Shown: positions 1-5,535 of the stretch, in pieces
Layout of the letters: every line of letters starts with the position of its first letter
Numbering within the stretch: position 1 is the first letter of the stretch
Assembly: GCA_028825055.1 (NCBI GenBank)
Contig: JAPKAW010000094.1
Span: 1 to 6,986, forward strand
Length of the DNA: 6,986 nucleotides
Reading direction: 5' to 3'
Source of the DNA: Flavobacteriales bacterium
GTDB lineage: Bacteria; Bacteroidota; Bacteroidia; Flavobacteriales_D; Sanyastnellaceae
Made by a program: the position numbers and the translations under genes
Notes under the pieces: model-generated
Database searches by the model: none
Told to the model about the DNA's origin: nothing
The model's input: the letters and a program-made list of their open reading frames with translations, nothing else

Positions 1-21
1 TCCAGTCATCCCGACCAATGA

Positions 22-45
22 ATCCCGGAGTGAGAGCTCCGGGAT
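22..45 (+). terminator. Hairpin with GAGA loop, probable intrinsic terminator of an upstream gene
   Basis: A perfect 9-bp inverted repeat (ATCCCGGAG at 22-30, CTCCGGGAT at 37-45) encloses TGAGAG. A T-G wobble can extend the stem to 10 bp and leave a GAGA (GNRA-class) tetraloop. The stem is GC-rich and followed by CTTTA, a weak T-run, so it reads as a terminator for a plus-strand gene left of the window. The T-run is short, so attenuation or RNA 3'-end protection is also possible. The hairpin covers the region just after an ATG at 18, which argues against that ATG as the start of the next gene. Confidence 0.6.
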
Positions 46-68
46 CTTTACCACAATCGGAAAGAACC

Positions 69-434
69 ATGGATTATGCATTCGAAAACCAGTGGGTCCG
101 ACTTGAAAAATTGATGGAGGCTCGATTTGGAGAGCCACCCGATTTGACTGCGATGGTATTCACTGTGGGTTTGCAGGAATGCGCCCAGGGATACCAACGG
201 TTCAAAAAAGACGAGAAATTGGAAGTGATGCACGTGGGCATTTGCACGCTCTTAGCTCCCATGGGATATTACGAAGAGGAGCGTCAGGACGACGATGGAT
301 GGCCTCATTTTAAGCAATTGCAGCCTATACCAGCGGTCACAGAAGAAGAACAAGAGTTGCTCATGCGTCGCGCTCTCGTTGAATATTTCTCCGCTTGGAT
401 TGAAGGAGACGAAAAAGCTGAGAAACAGAAGTGA
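69..434 (+). CDS. Conserved hypothetical protein, 121 aa, cytosolic, function unknown
   Basis: The start is placed at the ATG at 69 (MDYAFENQW...). The in-frame ATG 51 bases upstream would put codons through a strong hairpin and add a low-complexity leader. The sequence upstream of 69 is purine-rich (GGAAAGAA). There is no signal peptide or membrane segment. The protein is acidic and probably mostly helical: an N-terminal amphipathic helix (about 1-20), a core with MHVGICTLL (about 54-62), a GYYEEERQDDDGWPHF segment (about 66-81), then a C-terminal helix with LVEYFSAW (about 103-110) and a charged tail. The pattern of a 'GxxPD' turn, 'MH..IC.lL', 'D.DGWPH' and a closing 'EYF' recalls a small family I know only as uncharacterised proteins of Bacteroidetes; this is memory, not a search. 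No catalytic motif is recognisable. It stands alone on its strand, facing the convergent lipoprotein gene 15 bases away. Confidence 0.82.
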   Translation: MDYAFENQWVRLEKLMEARFGEPPDLTAMVFTVGLQECAQGYQRFKKDEKLEVMHVGICTLLAPMGYYEEERQDDDGWPHFKQLQPIPAVTEEEQELLMRRALVEYFSAWIEGDEKAEKQK

Positions 435-454
435 TCTGCTTCTTATTGATCACT
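430..454. repeat. Inverted repeat spanning two convergent stop codons, possible weak bidirectional terminator
   Basis: AGTGATC (430-436) and GATCACT (448-454) are perfect 7-bp complements around an 11-base loop. The left arm contains the TGA of the plus-strand gene (432-434), and the right arm contains the TGA of the minus-strand gene (450-452 read in reverse). The stem is only moderately GC-rich and no T-run follows on either strand, so a role in termination is an inference. Confidence 0.35.
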
Positions 455-827
455 CAATGAAGATTGTGGCCTCATTGGTGAGTTCTTCTTCAATCTTGAT
501 TAGACCGGTTCCGTATAAGGATGCTTTCGTGGCTTCAATGTCCAAGACAGCAAATCCCGCTTGTCCCTCTACAACGAAGGATGAAAAGTTAAAACTCACC
601 AAACCCGCCGCATTTGAGACGGCCGTTGTATCGAAGCGAGGTTCCCCAACGAAATCTTCATCAACAGAACCGAAGGCATACAGTCGAACGGTTGCCCCTT
701 GTACTGGCGACCCGAGGTCGTTGAGAACGACCACGTTGGCAATCGTTTCTTCCACTTCATGACAGCTTGAGAAGCCAAAAAACACAAGGAATAAGCTTAT
801 CGGAAGGAGGATGTGGGTCTTTCGCAT
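450..827 (-). CDS. Small putative lipoprotein, carboxypeptidase-regulatory/CNA-B-like beta-sandwich, 125 aa
   Basis: The start at 827 gives an n-region with Arg/Lys, a hydrophobic stretch (LLPISLFLVFFGF, residues 7-19) and a lipobox FSSC with the acylated Cys at 22, a classic type II signal peptide. The frame stays open upstream to 1166, but that extension covers the cyclophilin gene on the other strand and would bury the signal sequence. The mature part (23-125) is rich in beta-type residues. It contains VLNDLGSPVQGATVRLY (34-50) followed by DTTAVSNAAGLVSFNF (66-81), the 'G.pv.GA.V.l....t..aG.v.f' cadence of carboxypeptidase-regulatory-like or CNA-B-like domains. A single domain fills the protein, so it is likely an envelope-anchored structural or adhesin-like lipoprotein rather than an enzyme. 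No Shine-Dalgarno is visible, which is normal for Bacteroidetes. It is transcribed divergently from the cyclophilin gene. The lipoprotein call is firm, the fold is tentative and the role is unknown. Confidence 0.82.
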   Translation of the reverse strand: MRKTHILLPISLFLVFFGFSSCHEVEETIANVVVLNDLGSPVQGATVRLYAFGSVDEDFVGEPRFDTTAVSNAAGLVSFNFSSFVVEGQAGFAVLDIEATKASLYGTGLIKIEEELTNEATIFIE

Positions 828-836
828 TGGACAATA

Positions 837-844
837 TAACTTTG
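837..844 (+). promoter_or_regulatory. Candidate Bacteroidetes -7 element (TAACTTTG) for the cyclophilin-pheS unit
   Basis: TAACTTTG matches the Bacteroidetes primary-sigma -7 consensus TAnnTTTG exactly. It lies 37 bases before the cyclophilin ATG, giving an expected leader of about 30 bases. No convincing -33 TTG/TTTG is seen at the usual 19-21 base spacing (TTTC at 820-823 is too close), so the call rests on the -7 box and position only. Confidence 0.38.
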
Positions 845-862
845 CAGGCAAGGATGAGTTTC

Positions 863-892
863 CAAATATCTTCAAAAAGTCATGAAAATCAA
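863..892 (-). promoter_or_regulatory. Candidate minus-strand promoter for the small lipoprotein gene
   Basis: Read on the minus strand, TTG (892-890) is followed after 19 bases by GATATTTG (870-863), which matches TAnnTTTG at all but the first fixed position. It would start transcription about 30 bases before the lipoprotein ATG at 827. The -33 part falls inside the first codons of the divergent cyclophilin gene, and the match is imperfect, so confidence is low. Confidence 0.3.
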
Positions 893-1616
893 GCAAATCA
901 TTGGTCTTATCGGTTGGTTCTTTCTCGCATTCGGATTGATTTCCGCTTCGGGATGCAATGAAAAGGGGCCCGAAGGGCCGCGCCAAGTCATCATTCACAC
1001 ATCTTTCGGCGACATGGTTGTGGCGCTTTCTGATTCGACTCCTGGACACCGAGATAATTTTGTTCAGTTGGTGGAAACGGGTTTTTATGACAGTTTGCAG
1101 TTCCATCGCGTCATAAAGGACTTCATGATTCAAGGGGGTGACCCCGAAAGTAAGCTGGCCTCGCAATCAAGTCGTTTGGGTTCAGGAGGTCCAGGTTATA
1201 CTGTTCCCCAGGAAATCCGAGCCGATCACTTGCACTTCAAAGGCGCGCTTGCAGCAGCCCGTCAAGGTGACGGAGCAAACCCCAAGAGGGCTTCTTCAGG
1301 CAGTCAGTTTTATTTGGTTGATGGGCGCTCTTTTTCTGAAAAGGAATTGAAGCAGGTGCAAGCACGCGTGAATCAGGATCGTCAAAGTGGAAAAAATGAA
1401 TTTGGATATGCGGAAGGGGATTCCTTTGAATATTCTGCTGAATCGATTGCACGATATTCTACCGAAGGCGGCACTCCTTTTCTCGATAACCAATACACGG
1501 TTTTTGGACATGTGATTTCTGGGCTGGACATTATTGATTCCATAGCATCTGTTCAAACAGCTGCTGGTGACCGACCTGTGAAGGAAGAAAGAATGTCCAT
1601 GGAGTTAATCAATTGA
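882..1616 (+). CDS. Cyclophilin-type peptidyl-prolyl cis-trans isomerase, lipoprotein, 244 aa
   Basis: Catalyses cis-trans isomerisation of peptide bonds before proline (EC 5.2.1.8), here as a membrane-anchored envelope foldase. Residues 1-25 are a lipoprotein signal peptide with lipobox ASGC and the acylated Cys at 25. The cyclophilin domain spans about 35-244. FHRVIKDFMIQGGDP (74-88) supplies the residues matching CypA Arg55, Phe60 and Gln63 (here R76, F81, Q84). GSQFYL (140-145) and LDNQYTVFGHV (201-211) form the rest of the active-site wall; CypA Trp121 and His126 appear to be Phe200 and Tyr205, and Tyr at the latter position is common in bacterial cyclophilins. Between them lies a charged insertion (about 148-198, FSEKELKQVQ...YSTEGGTPF), as seen in Bacteroidetes cyclophilins, which makes the protein longer than the minimal domain of about 165 residues. 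pheS starts 7 bases downstream, so the two are probably one transcript. A secreted cyclophilin has no evident metabolic link to PheS. Confidence 0.94.
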   Translation: MKIKQIIGLIGWFFLAFGLISASGCNEKGPEGPRQVIIHTSFGDMVVALSDSTPGHRDNFVQLVETGFYDSLQFHRVIKDFMIQGGDPESKLASQSSRLGSGGPGYTVPQEIRADHLHFKGALAAARQGDGANPKRASSGSQFYLVDGRSFSEKELKQVQARVNQDRQSGKNEFGYAEGDSFEYSAESIARYSTEGGTPFLDNQYTVFGHVISGLDIIDSIASVQTAAGDRPVKEERMSMELIN

Positions 1617-1623
1617 GGAATCG

Positions 1624-2646
1624 ATGCGGGATCAATTGATAGCATTGTTGGCGGAAGTCTCCACTTTGGATTTGCCGGACGCTGAGGCAGCTGAGGCATT
1701 TAGAATTGCCTGGTTGGGTAGAAAAGGCCGCATGAAGGACTTGATGGTGGCTTTTAAGGAAGCTCCAAACGAAGAGAAGCGGGAACTGGGCAAGTTGCTG
1801 AATGAATTGAAAGGGTCCATTGAAGAGAGGATTGAATCTGTTACATCTCAAGGTCCTGGACAGTCAGGTTCTGGAAGCTCTGGCGAGGATCTAACCCGCC
1901 CAGCCGGCGGACTAGGAATTGGTACACATCACCCATTGAGTGTCGTTCGGCGTGAGATCATAGGGATTTTTGAACGGATGGGATTCGTTGTGTCAGAAGG
2001 ACCTGAAATTGAGGACGATTGGCACGTGTTCAGTGGGTTAAACTTTCCTGAAGAACACCCAGCTCGTGACATGCAAGACACCTTTTTTGTCGATCGCAAT
2101 CCTGATTTACTTCTGCGGACCCACACGTCCTCGGTTCAAGTGCGTGAAATGGAGCAACACGAGCCTCCTATGCGGTTGATTATGCCGGGTCGGGTTTTTC
2201 GTAATGAGGCTGTTAGTTCAAGAGCACATTGCATGTTTCATCAAATAGAAGGACTCTACATCGATGAAGGCGTGTCTTTTGCGGACTTGAAGCAAACGTT
2301 GCTGCTTTTCGCGCAAGAATTTTTCGGTCCTGAAACGCGCATTCGATTGCGTCCATCCTATTTCCCTTTCACCGAACCGAGTGCAGAAGTGGATGTCTAC
2401 TGGGGGTTGGAAACTGAGGTGGATAAACGCATTACCAAGGGCACGGGTTGGTTGGAGATTTTGGGTTGTGGAATGGTGGACCCCAATGTGTTGGAAGCCG
2501 CTGGAATTGATTCGCGGAAGTACTCAGGATATGCCTTCGGAATGGGGGTTGAGCGCATTACTATGCTGCGCTATCAAATTGGTGATTTGCGTGCATTTTT
2601 CGAAAACGATGCACGCTTTCTGGACCAATTCAAAGGGCAGTACTGA
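1624..2646 (+). CDS. pheS: Phenylalanine--tRNA ligase alpha subunit, 340 aa
   Basis: Catalytic subunit of the cytosolic (alpha-beta)2 phenylalanyl-tRNA synthetase (EC 6.1.1.20), a class II enzyme that charges tRNA-Phe. An N-terminal coiled-coil tRNA-binding region (about 1-75) is joined by a Gly/Ser-rich linker (76-88) to the catalytic core. Motif 1 covers HPLSVVRREIIGIFERMGF (103-121). HPARDMQDTFF (145-155) is a PheS signature. Motif 2 includes FRNE (192-195) and FHQIEG (205-210). FPFTEPSAEVD (247-257) lines the phenylalanine site, and motif 3 is GMGVERI (306-312). The pocket Ala equivalent to E. coli Ala294 is Ala304, the normal, non-relaxed form. Length and ends fit a complete gene. GAGGA at 1615-1619, overlapping the cyclophilin stop codon, is a plausible ribosome site 4 bases before the ATG. 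pheT is not adjacent: downstream is a convergent gene 11 bases away, an arrangement common outside the pheST operons of Proteobacteria. Confidence 0.98.
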   Translation: MRDQLIALLAEVSTLDLPDAEAAEAFRIAWLGRKGRMKDLMVAFKEAPNEEKRELGKLLNELKGSIEERIESVTSQGPGQSGSGSSGEDLTRPAGGLGIGTHHPLSVVRREIIGIFERMGFVVSEGPEIEDDWHVFSGLNFPEEHPARDMQDTFFVDRNPDLLLRTHTSSVQVREMEQHEPPMRLIMPGRVFRNEAVSSRAHCMFHQIEGLYIDEGVSFADLKQTLLLFAQEFFGPETRIRLRPSYFPFTEPSAEVDVYWGLETEVDKRITKGTGWLEILGCGMVDPNVLEAAGIDSRKYSGYAFGMGVERITMLRYQIGDLRAFFENDARFLDQFKGQY

Positions 2647-2657
2647 ACGAACTTTGC

Positions 2658-4463
2658 TTAAGTCGTCGGCAGAATGACACTGAGCTTTTCTCTTACCGGA
2701 GAAACCCGTTCTATTTGAATTTTCCCGGTCAATCTGCGCAACTGAGCGTGCAACTCATTCCATCGAGAAGACGCCAAAGCATCCTTACCATAGAACAAAC
2801 CGCGAAGTGCTTTGGACGCCTCTGTGTGGTTGCTGCTGATGCTGAACTTCCAGTGGGTATCCATTTGTTCAATTTGAACATTCACAGGCTGCTGATCATG
2901 AGACAGTTCTAGAAAACCTCGAATTAAATTTCGTAGGGCAACTCTGACATCTGGCCCAATTGTAAATTGTAAATCGTTGCCAAGGTCCCAGGCAATGGCA
3001 GATTGAATGTCTTCGTCTAGCTCGCTCATAAAAGCCTGAATGGGTTGAGGTGATGGATTGTCATCCCGCATGAAAACAAAAGCTCCGTTAGGCATCAGAC
3101 TGCTATTGCTCAGGGGCTCTTCCATGGCAGTAGGTAACTCCACAACTGATGTGTGCGGCAAGCGATCTGTAGGCACTAAACTTCGAAGGCGAATCAATCG
3201 ACGTCTTTCTTTTTTGAGTAAATTCTGTGCTGTTCGGAAGCTGCGGTTCAAAGCGATAAGCCCAATCGCTAAGAATGCGGCAATCCAGGGCCAGGCGCCA
3301 AAATCTGGTCGGCGAGCATGTCCTTCCTCCAGATCTAAAACGGCCCGTTCAAAGGGGTCTGGTTCGGGAAGAATTTGTTGGGTAAACCCTCTTACTTGTC
3401 GATTCCCTGAGGATTGTAGTCCTGCTAGTAAGGCTGTGTTGATGCTGTCGACTTCAAACATGGCGACGAGTGCATCGCTGTAATTTTCACGGTCCATTTC
3501 GAAATCAGCGCGATGCCGAAGCGCTTCTGCTAGTAGCCTCATGTCATTGGCTAATCGCGCGGCTTTGATGGCCTCATGAAACCCAATGACAGCTTCCAAC
3601 GGTCTATGAGCCCGATGTGCTGAACCAGCAAGCCGGAGCTGGGCCAAAGCCACTTGGTCCATCGTGTGTTTAGGAGTAAATTTCAATATAATCTTGGCCC
3701 ATTCGAATGCTTTTAAGTGATTATTCTCAAGAGCAAACAAGCCATAAATCTGTTCACGTAGCGCTTGCGCCTTTTGCAATGGGGTGTCCACAATCAGAGA
3801 TTCAAAAGCAGCGACGACGCTATCGTTTAAAACCAAGCCTTCAATGATGTCCAGTTGAATGAGGTAGCTCAGCCACTCCACTCGTTGCCCTTCTACGTGT
3901 GTGATGTCGTCACTCGCCAGACAAAAACCCAGAGCTTCTCTAGATCGTGTCCAATCTCCCGCAATGAAGGCAATTTGAGCCATGCGAGAGTGCAAGAGAA
4001 GATGGTCTGGCTGCACCTTCAATTCGCGTCTTAGAACGGCTCTTGCACGCTCTTCTTTTTGCAGCAATAACCAAAGTTCAGAGGCCAATAGAGTCAGGTC
4101 TAGGCGGTCGGATGCGCTGCAGGCAAGGAGACCAGAGCATGCCAAATTCAAGGCGCTGCTGGCCTGCGCGGGATTTTGGCTCTTCGTATGAACCTCTGCG
4201 ATACCGAAGCGAGCGCGTGCTATAAGACACGGATCAAAAGAACGTTCTTCAGCTCCTCGGAACATGGAAAGTGCTGCGACTGGCTTACCGAGTTGAAGCA
4301 AGGAATCTCCCCGATCTAGCATTTGCGCAGCTTCAATTGAAGCTGCATCTTGAGCAGCGCAGGGTTGCGCGATGAGCTGCGAAATGAGCAGAACAAATGG
4401 TGCGGAGGAGATGTATAGGGAGCGGAGCATTGGCAAGACCAACTTAGCCCCCGAGGGCATCAT
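2658..4463 (-). CDS. TPR-repeat single-pass membrane protein with degenerate histidine-kinase-like ATPase C-terminus, 601 aa
   Basis: A signal peptide (about 1-37, hydrophobic core APFVLLISQLIAQ, cleavage near CAA-QDA) precedes a helical TPR-like array (about 45-345); clearest repeats are near 45-73, 158-186, 272-303 and 310-340. One transmembrane helix (about 390-406, WPWIAAFLAIGLIAL) is followed by an Arg/Lys-rich stretch (407-427), which places the C-terminus in the cytoplasm and the TPRs outside. The last 100 residues follow the order of a GHKL/HATPase_c domain: VRVALRNLIRGFLELS (506-521) at the N-box, KFSISSN (539-545) at the D-box, and LHAQLRRLTGKIQIE (571-585) ending in VILP (596-599). 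The key residues are gone: the N-box Asn is Gly516, the DxGxG motif is SSNH, no glycine-rich G2 box is seen, and there is no phosphoacceptor H-box after the membrane helix. It is probably a non-catalytic scaffold or sensor descended from TPR histidine kinases. GAGGA at 4469-4473 (minus strand) supports the tandem ATGs at 4463/4460 over the ATG at 4430. Confidence 0.85.
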   Translation of the reverse strand: MMPSGAKLVLPMLRSLYISSAPFVLLISQLIAQPCAAQDAASIEAAQMLDRGDSLLQLGKPVAALSMFRGAEERSFDPCLIARARFGIAEVHTKSQNPAQASSALNLACSGLLACSASDRLDLTLLASELWLLLQKEERARAVLRRELKVQPDHLLLHSRMAQIAFIAGDWTRSREALGFCLASDDITHVEGQRVEWLSYLIQLDIIEGLVLNDSVVAAFESLIVDTPLQKAQALREQIYGLFALENNHLKAFEWAKIILKFTPKHTMDQVALAQLRLAGSAHRAHRPLEAVIGFHEAIKAARLANDMRLLAEALRHRADFEMDRENYSDALVAMFEVDSINTALLAGLQSSGNRQVRGFTQQILPEPDPFERAVLDLEEGHARRPDFGAWPWIAAFLAIGLIALNRSFRTAQNLLKKERRRLIRLRSLVPTDRLPHTSVVELPTAMEEPLSNSSLMPNGAFVFMRDDNPSPQPIQAFMSELDEDIQSAIAWDLGNDLQFTIGPDVRVALRNLIRGFLELSHDQQPVNVQIEQMDTHWKFSISSNHTEASKALRGLFYGKDALASSRWNELHAQLRRLTGKIQIERVSPVREKLSVILPTT

Positions 4464-4468
4464 TTAGA

Positions 4469-4473
4469 TCCTC
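4469..4473 (-). promoter_or_regulatory. Shine-Dalgarno-like site deciding the TPR gene start
   Basis: On the minus strand GAGGA lies 5 bases before the first ATG (4463) and 8 before the second (4460). The alternative in-frame ATG at 4430, which would also begin a plausible signal peptide, has no such site. Bacteroidetes often translate without this motif, so it is supportive rather than decisive. Confidence 0.4.
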
Positions 4474-4521
4474 GACTTCGGAAATTGTTCACATGAAAGA
4501 GCGCAAAAGAAGCCCGTTAAA

Positions 4522-5535
4522 TCAGTCGTTCCATAGAACGTCAAGAATCGTGCTTCCTACTGCATTCAAAGGGTCTCGGTGGATCACTTCCATGTTGTCG
4601 GCATGTGTGTGATGAAACGGTCCGTAGCCCATAGGTATTACTTGAACTTGGTAATGGACAATGTTGGCGGAAGGAATGCCTCCGAGTTCGGAAACAAAGA
4701 GATTGTCATCAACGGTTTGGGGAGTCACTTCATTTTGAAAATAATCACCATAACCCAATGCCTGAGCTGACCTCCATACCTTTTTAACCGTTGCGGGAGC
4801 ATAAGCCATCGAGGTCCCCTCTTTATTGAACACGGCGTTTTCAGCACCAACCATATCCAACAGGATTCCATACTTCGCTTGGTATCCTACACGATGAGGC
4901 TGATTGACCCAAAATTGGCTTCCCAAGCACCAGGTCAGCATGTTGTTTTGACCTGTGTCTGCCCATTCTGGGGTGCCGTAGTCTTCGGCATCGAAAAGAA
5001 TGATGTCGACGCCATAATCCAAGCTGTCCATTCCCAATACGCGGGCTATTTCAAGCAAGACTCCTACACCCGATCCGCCATCGTTGGCCCCGTCAATGGG
5101 CTCTCGTATTCTGATAGTATCCTTATCGGCATAGGGTCGGGTATCCCAATGAGCATAGAGCATCACACGTTCTTTTGCGTCAGGCAAGAATGACCCAATG
5201 ATATTTCGAATCTTGAGGATGGATCCATCATAAGCACGAACGCGACCAATTTGCTCAGTAACCTCGGCACCGTGACGGTTCAATTCAGAGGACAGCCAAT
5301 CACCGCATGCTACATGTTCAGGTGAGTTTGGAACACGCGGACCAAAATCGACCTGTTTAGCGATATAGGTATAAGCAGAATCGGCACTGAATTCAGGAGC
5401 AACCACCCGGGTTTCCCCCTGTAAAATGGGCTTCTTTGGTTCGTCAACATCGCATGAAAACAGGATGCATGCTAGGAAAAAAATCCCTCCCGTACCCCAG
5501 ATCGAATGAGAAGCTCTGGTTAGTCTTTTTTCCAT
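4522..5535 (-). CDS. M28-family glutaminyl-peptide cyclotransferase-like lipoprotein, 337 aa
   Basis: A zinc-dependent enzyme of the M28/glutaminyl cyclase fold, likely converting N-terminal Gln of exported proteins to pyroglutamate, or else acting as an aminopeptidase. A type II signal peptide ends in lipobox LFSC (25-28, acylated Cys28), placing it in the envelope. The catalytic domain (about 50-337) has YAHWDTRPY (127-135), DGANDGGSGVGVLLE (148-162), ILFDAEDYG (179-187), LLDMVGAE (225-232) and GPFHHTHADN (305-314). By family analogy the zinc ligands are Asp152, Asp185 and His309, with Glu184 as general base. One Asp in place of the second Glu in 'EE' matches the bacterial, Porphyromonas-type glutaminyl cyclases as I recall them, favouring cyclase over two-zinc aminopeptidase. 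The gene overlaps the end of cysS by 16 bases in a different frame, with GGGAG (5539-5543, minus strand) just before its ATG inside cysS, so translational coupling is likely. The TPR gene follows 58 bases downstream. Confidence 0.9.
   Translation of the reverse strand: MEKRLTRASHSIWGTGGIFFLACILFSCDVDEPKKPILQGETRVVAPEFSADSAYTYIAKQVDFGPRVPNSPEHVACGDWLSSELNRHGAEVTEQIGRVRAYDGSILKIRNIIGSFLPDAKERVMLYAHWDTRPYADKDTIRIREPIDGANDGGSGVGVLLEIARVLGMDSLDYGVDIILFDAEDYGTPEWADTGQNNMLTWCLGSQFWVNQPHRVGYQAKYGILLDMVGAENAVFNKEGTSMAYAPATVKKVWRSAQALGYGDYFQNEVTPQTVDDNLFVSELGGIPSANIVHYQVQVIPMGYGPFHHTHADNMEVIHRDPLNAVGSTILDVLWND

Noticed and set aside
18..68. Upstream ATG at 18 as the start of the first gene
   Set aside because: The 17 extra codons run through a strong terminator-like hairpin and look nothing like the downstream protein; the ATG at 69 fits better.
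295..762. Plus-strand open frame of 155 codons
   Set aside because: It overlaps the ends of two well-supported genes in other frames or strand and has a composition unlike a real protein; a shadow frame.
828..1166. Extended minus-strand reading frame giving a 238-residue protein
   Set aside because: The extension is antisense to the cyclophilin domain, and the internal ATG at 827 begins a textbook lipoprotein signal peptide.
2640..2670. Possible bidirectional terminator between pheS and the convergent TPR gene
   Set aside because: Only a trivial 8-base palindrome (CAGTACTG) and a 4-bp stem were found; neither has a T-run or useful stability.
2381..2677. Plus-strand open frame of 98 codons inside the end of pheS
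   Set aside because: It is pheS read in another frame, Trp- and Cys-rich with no family resemblance.
3058..3483. Plus-strand open frame of 141 codons antisense to the TPR gene
   Set aside because: It is Ser/Arg/Lys-rich and basic, as expected of an antisense shadow; the minus frame has a coherent domain architecture.
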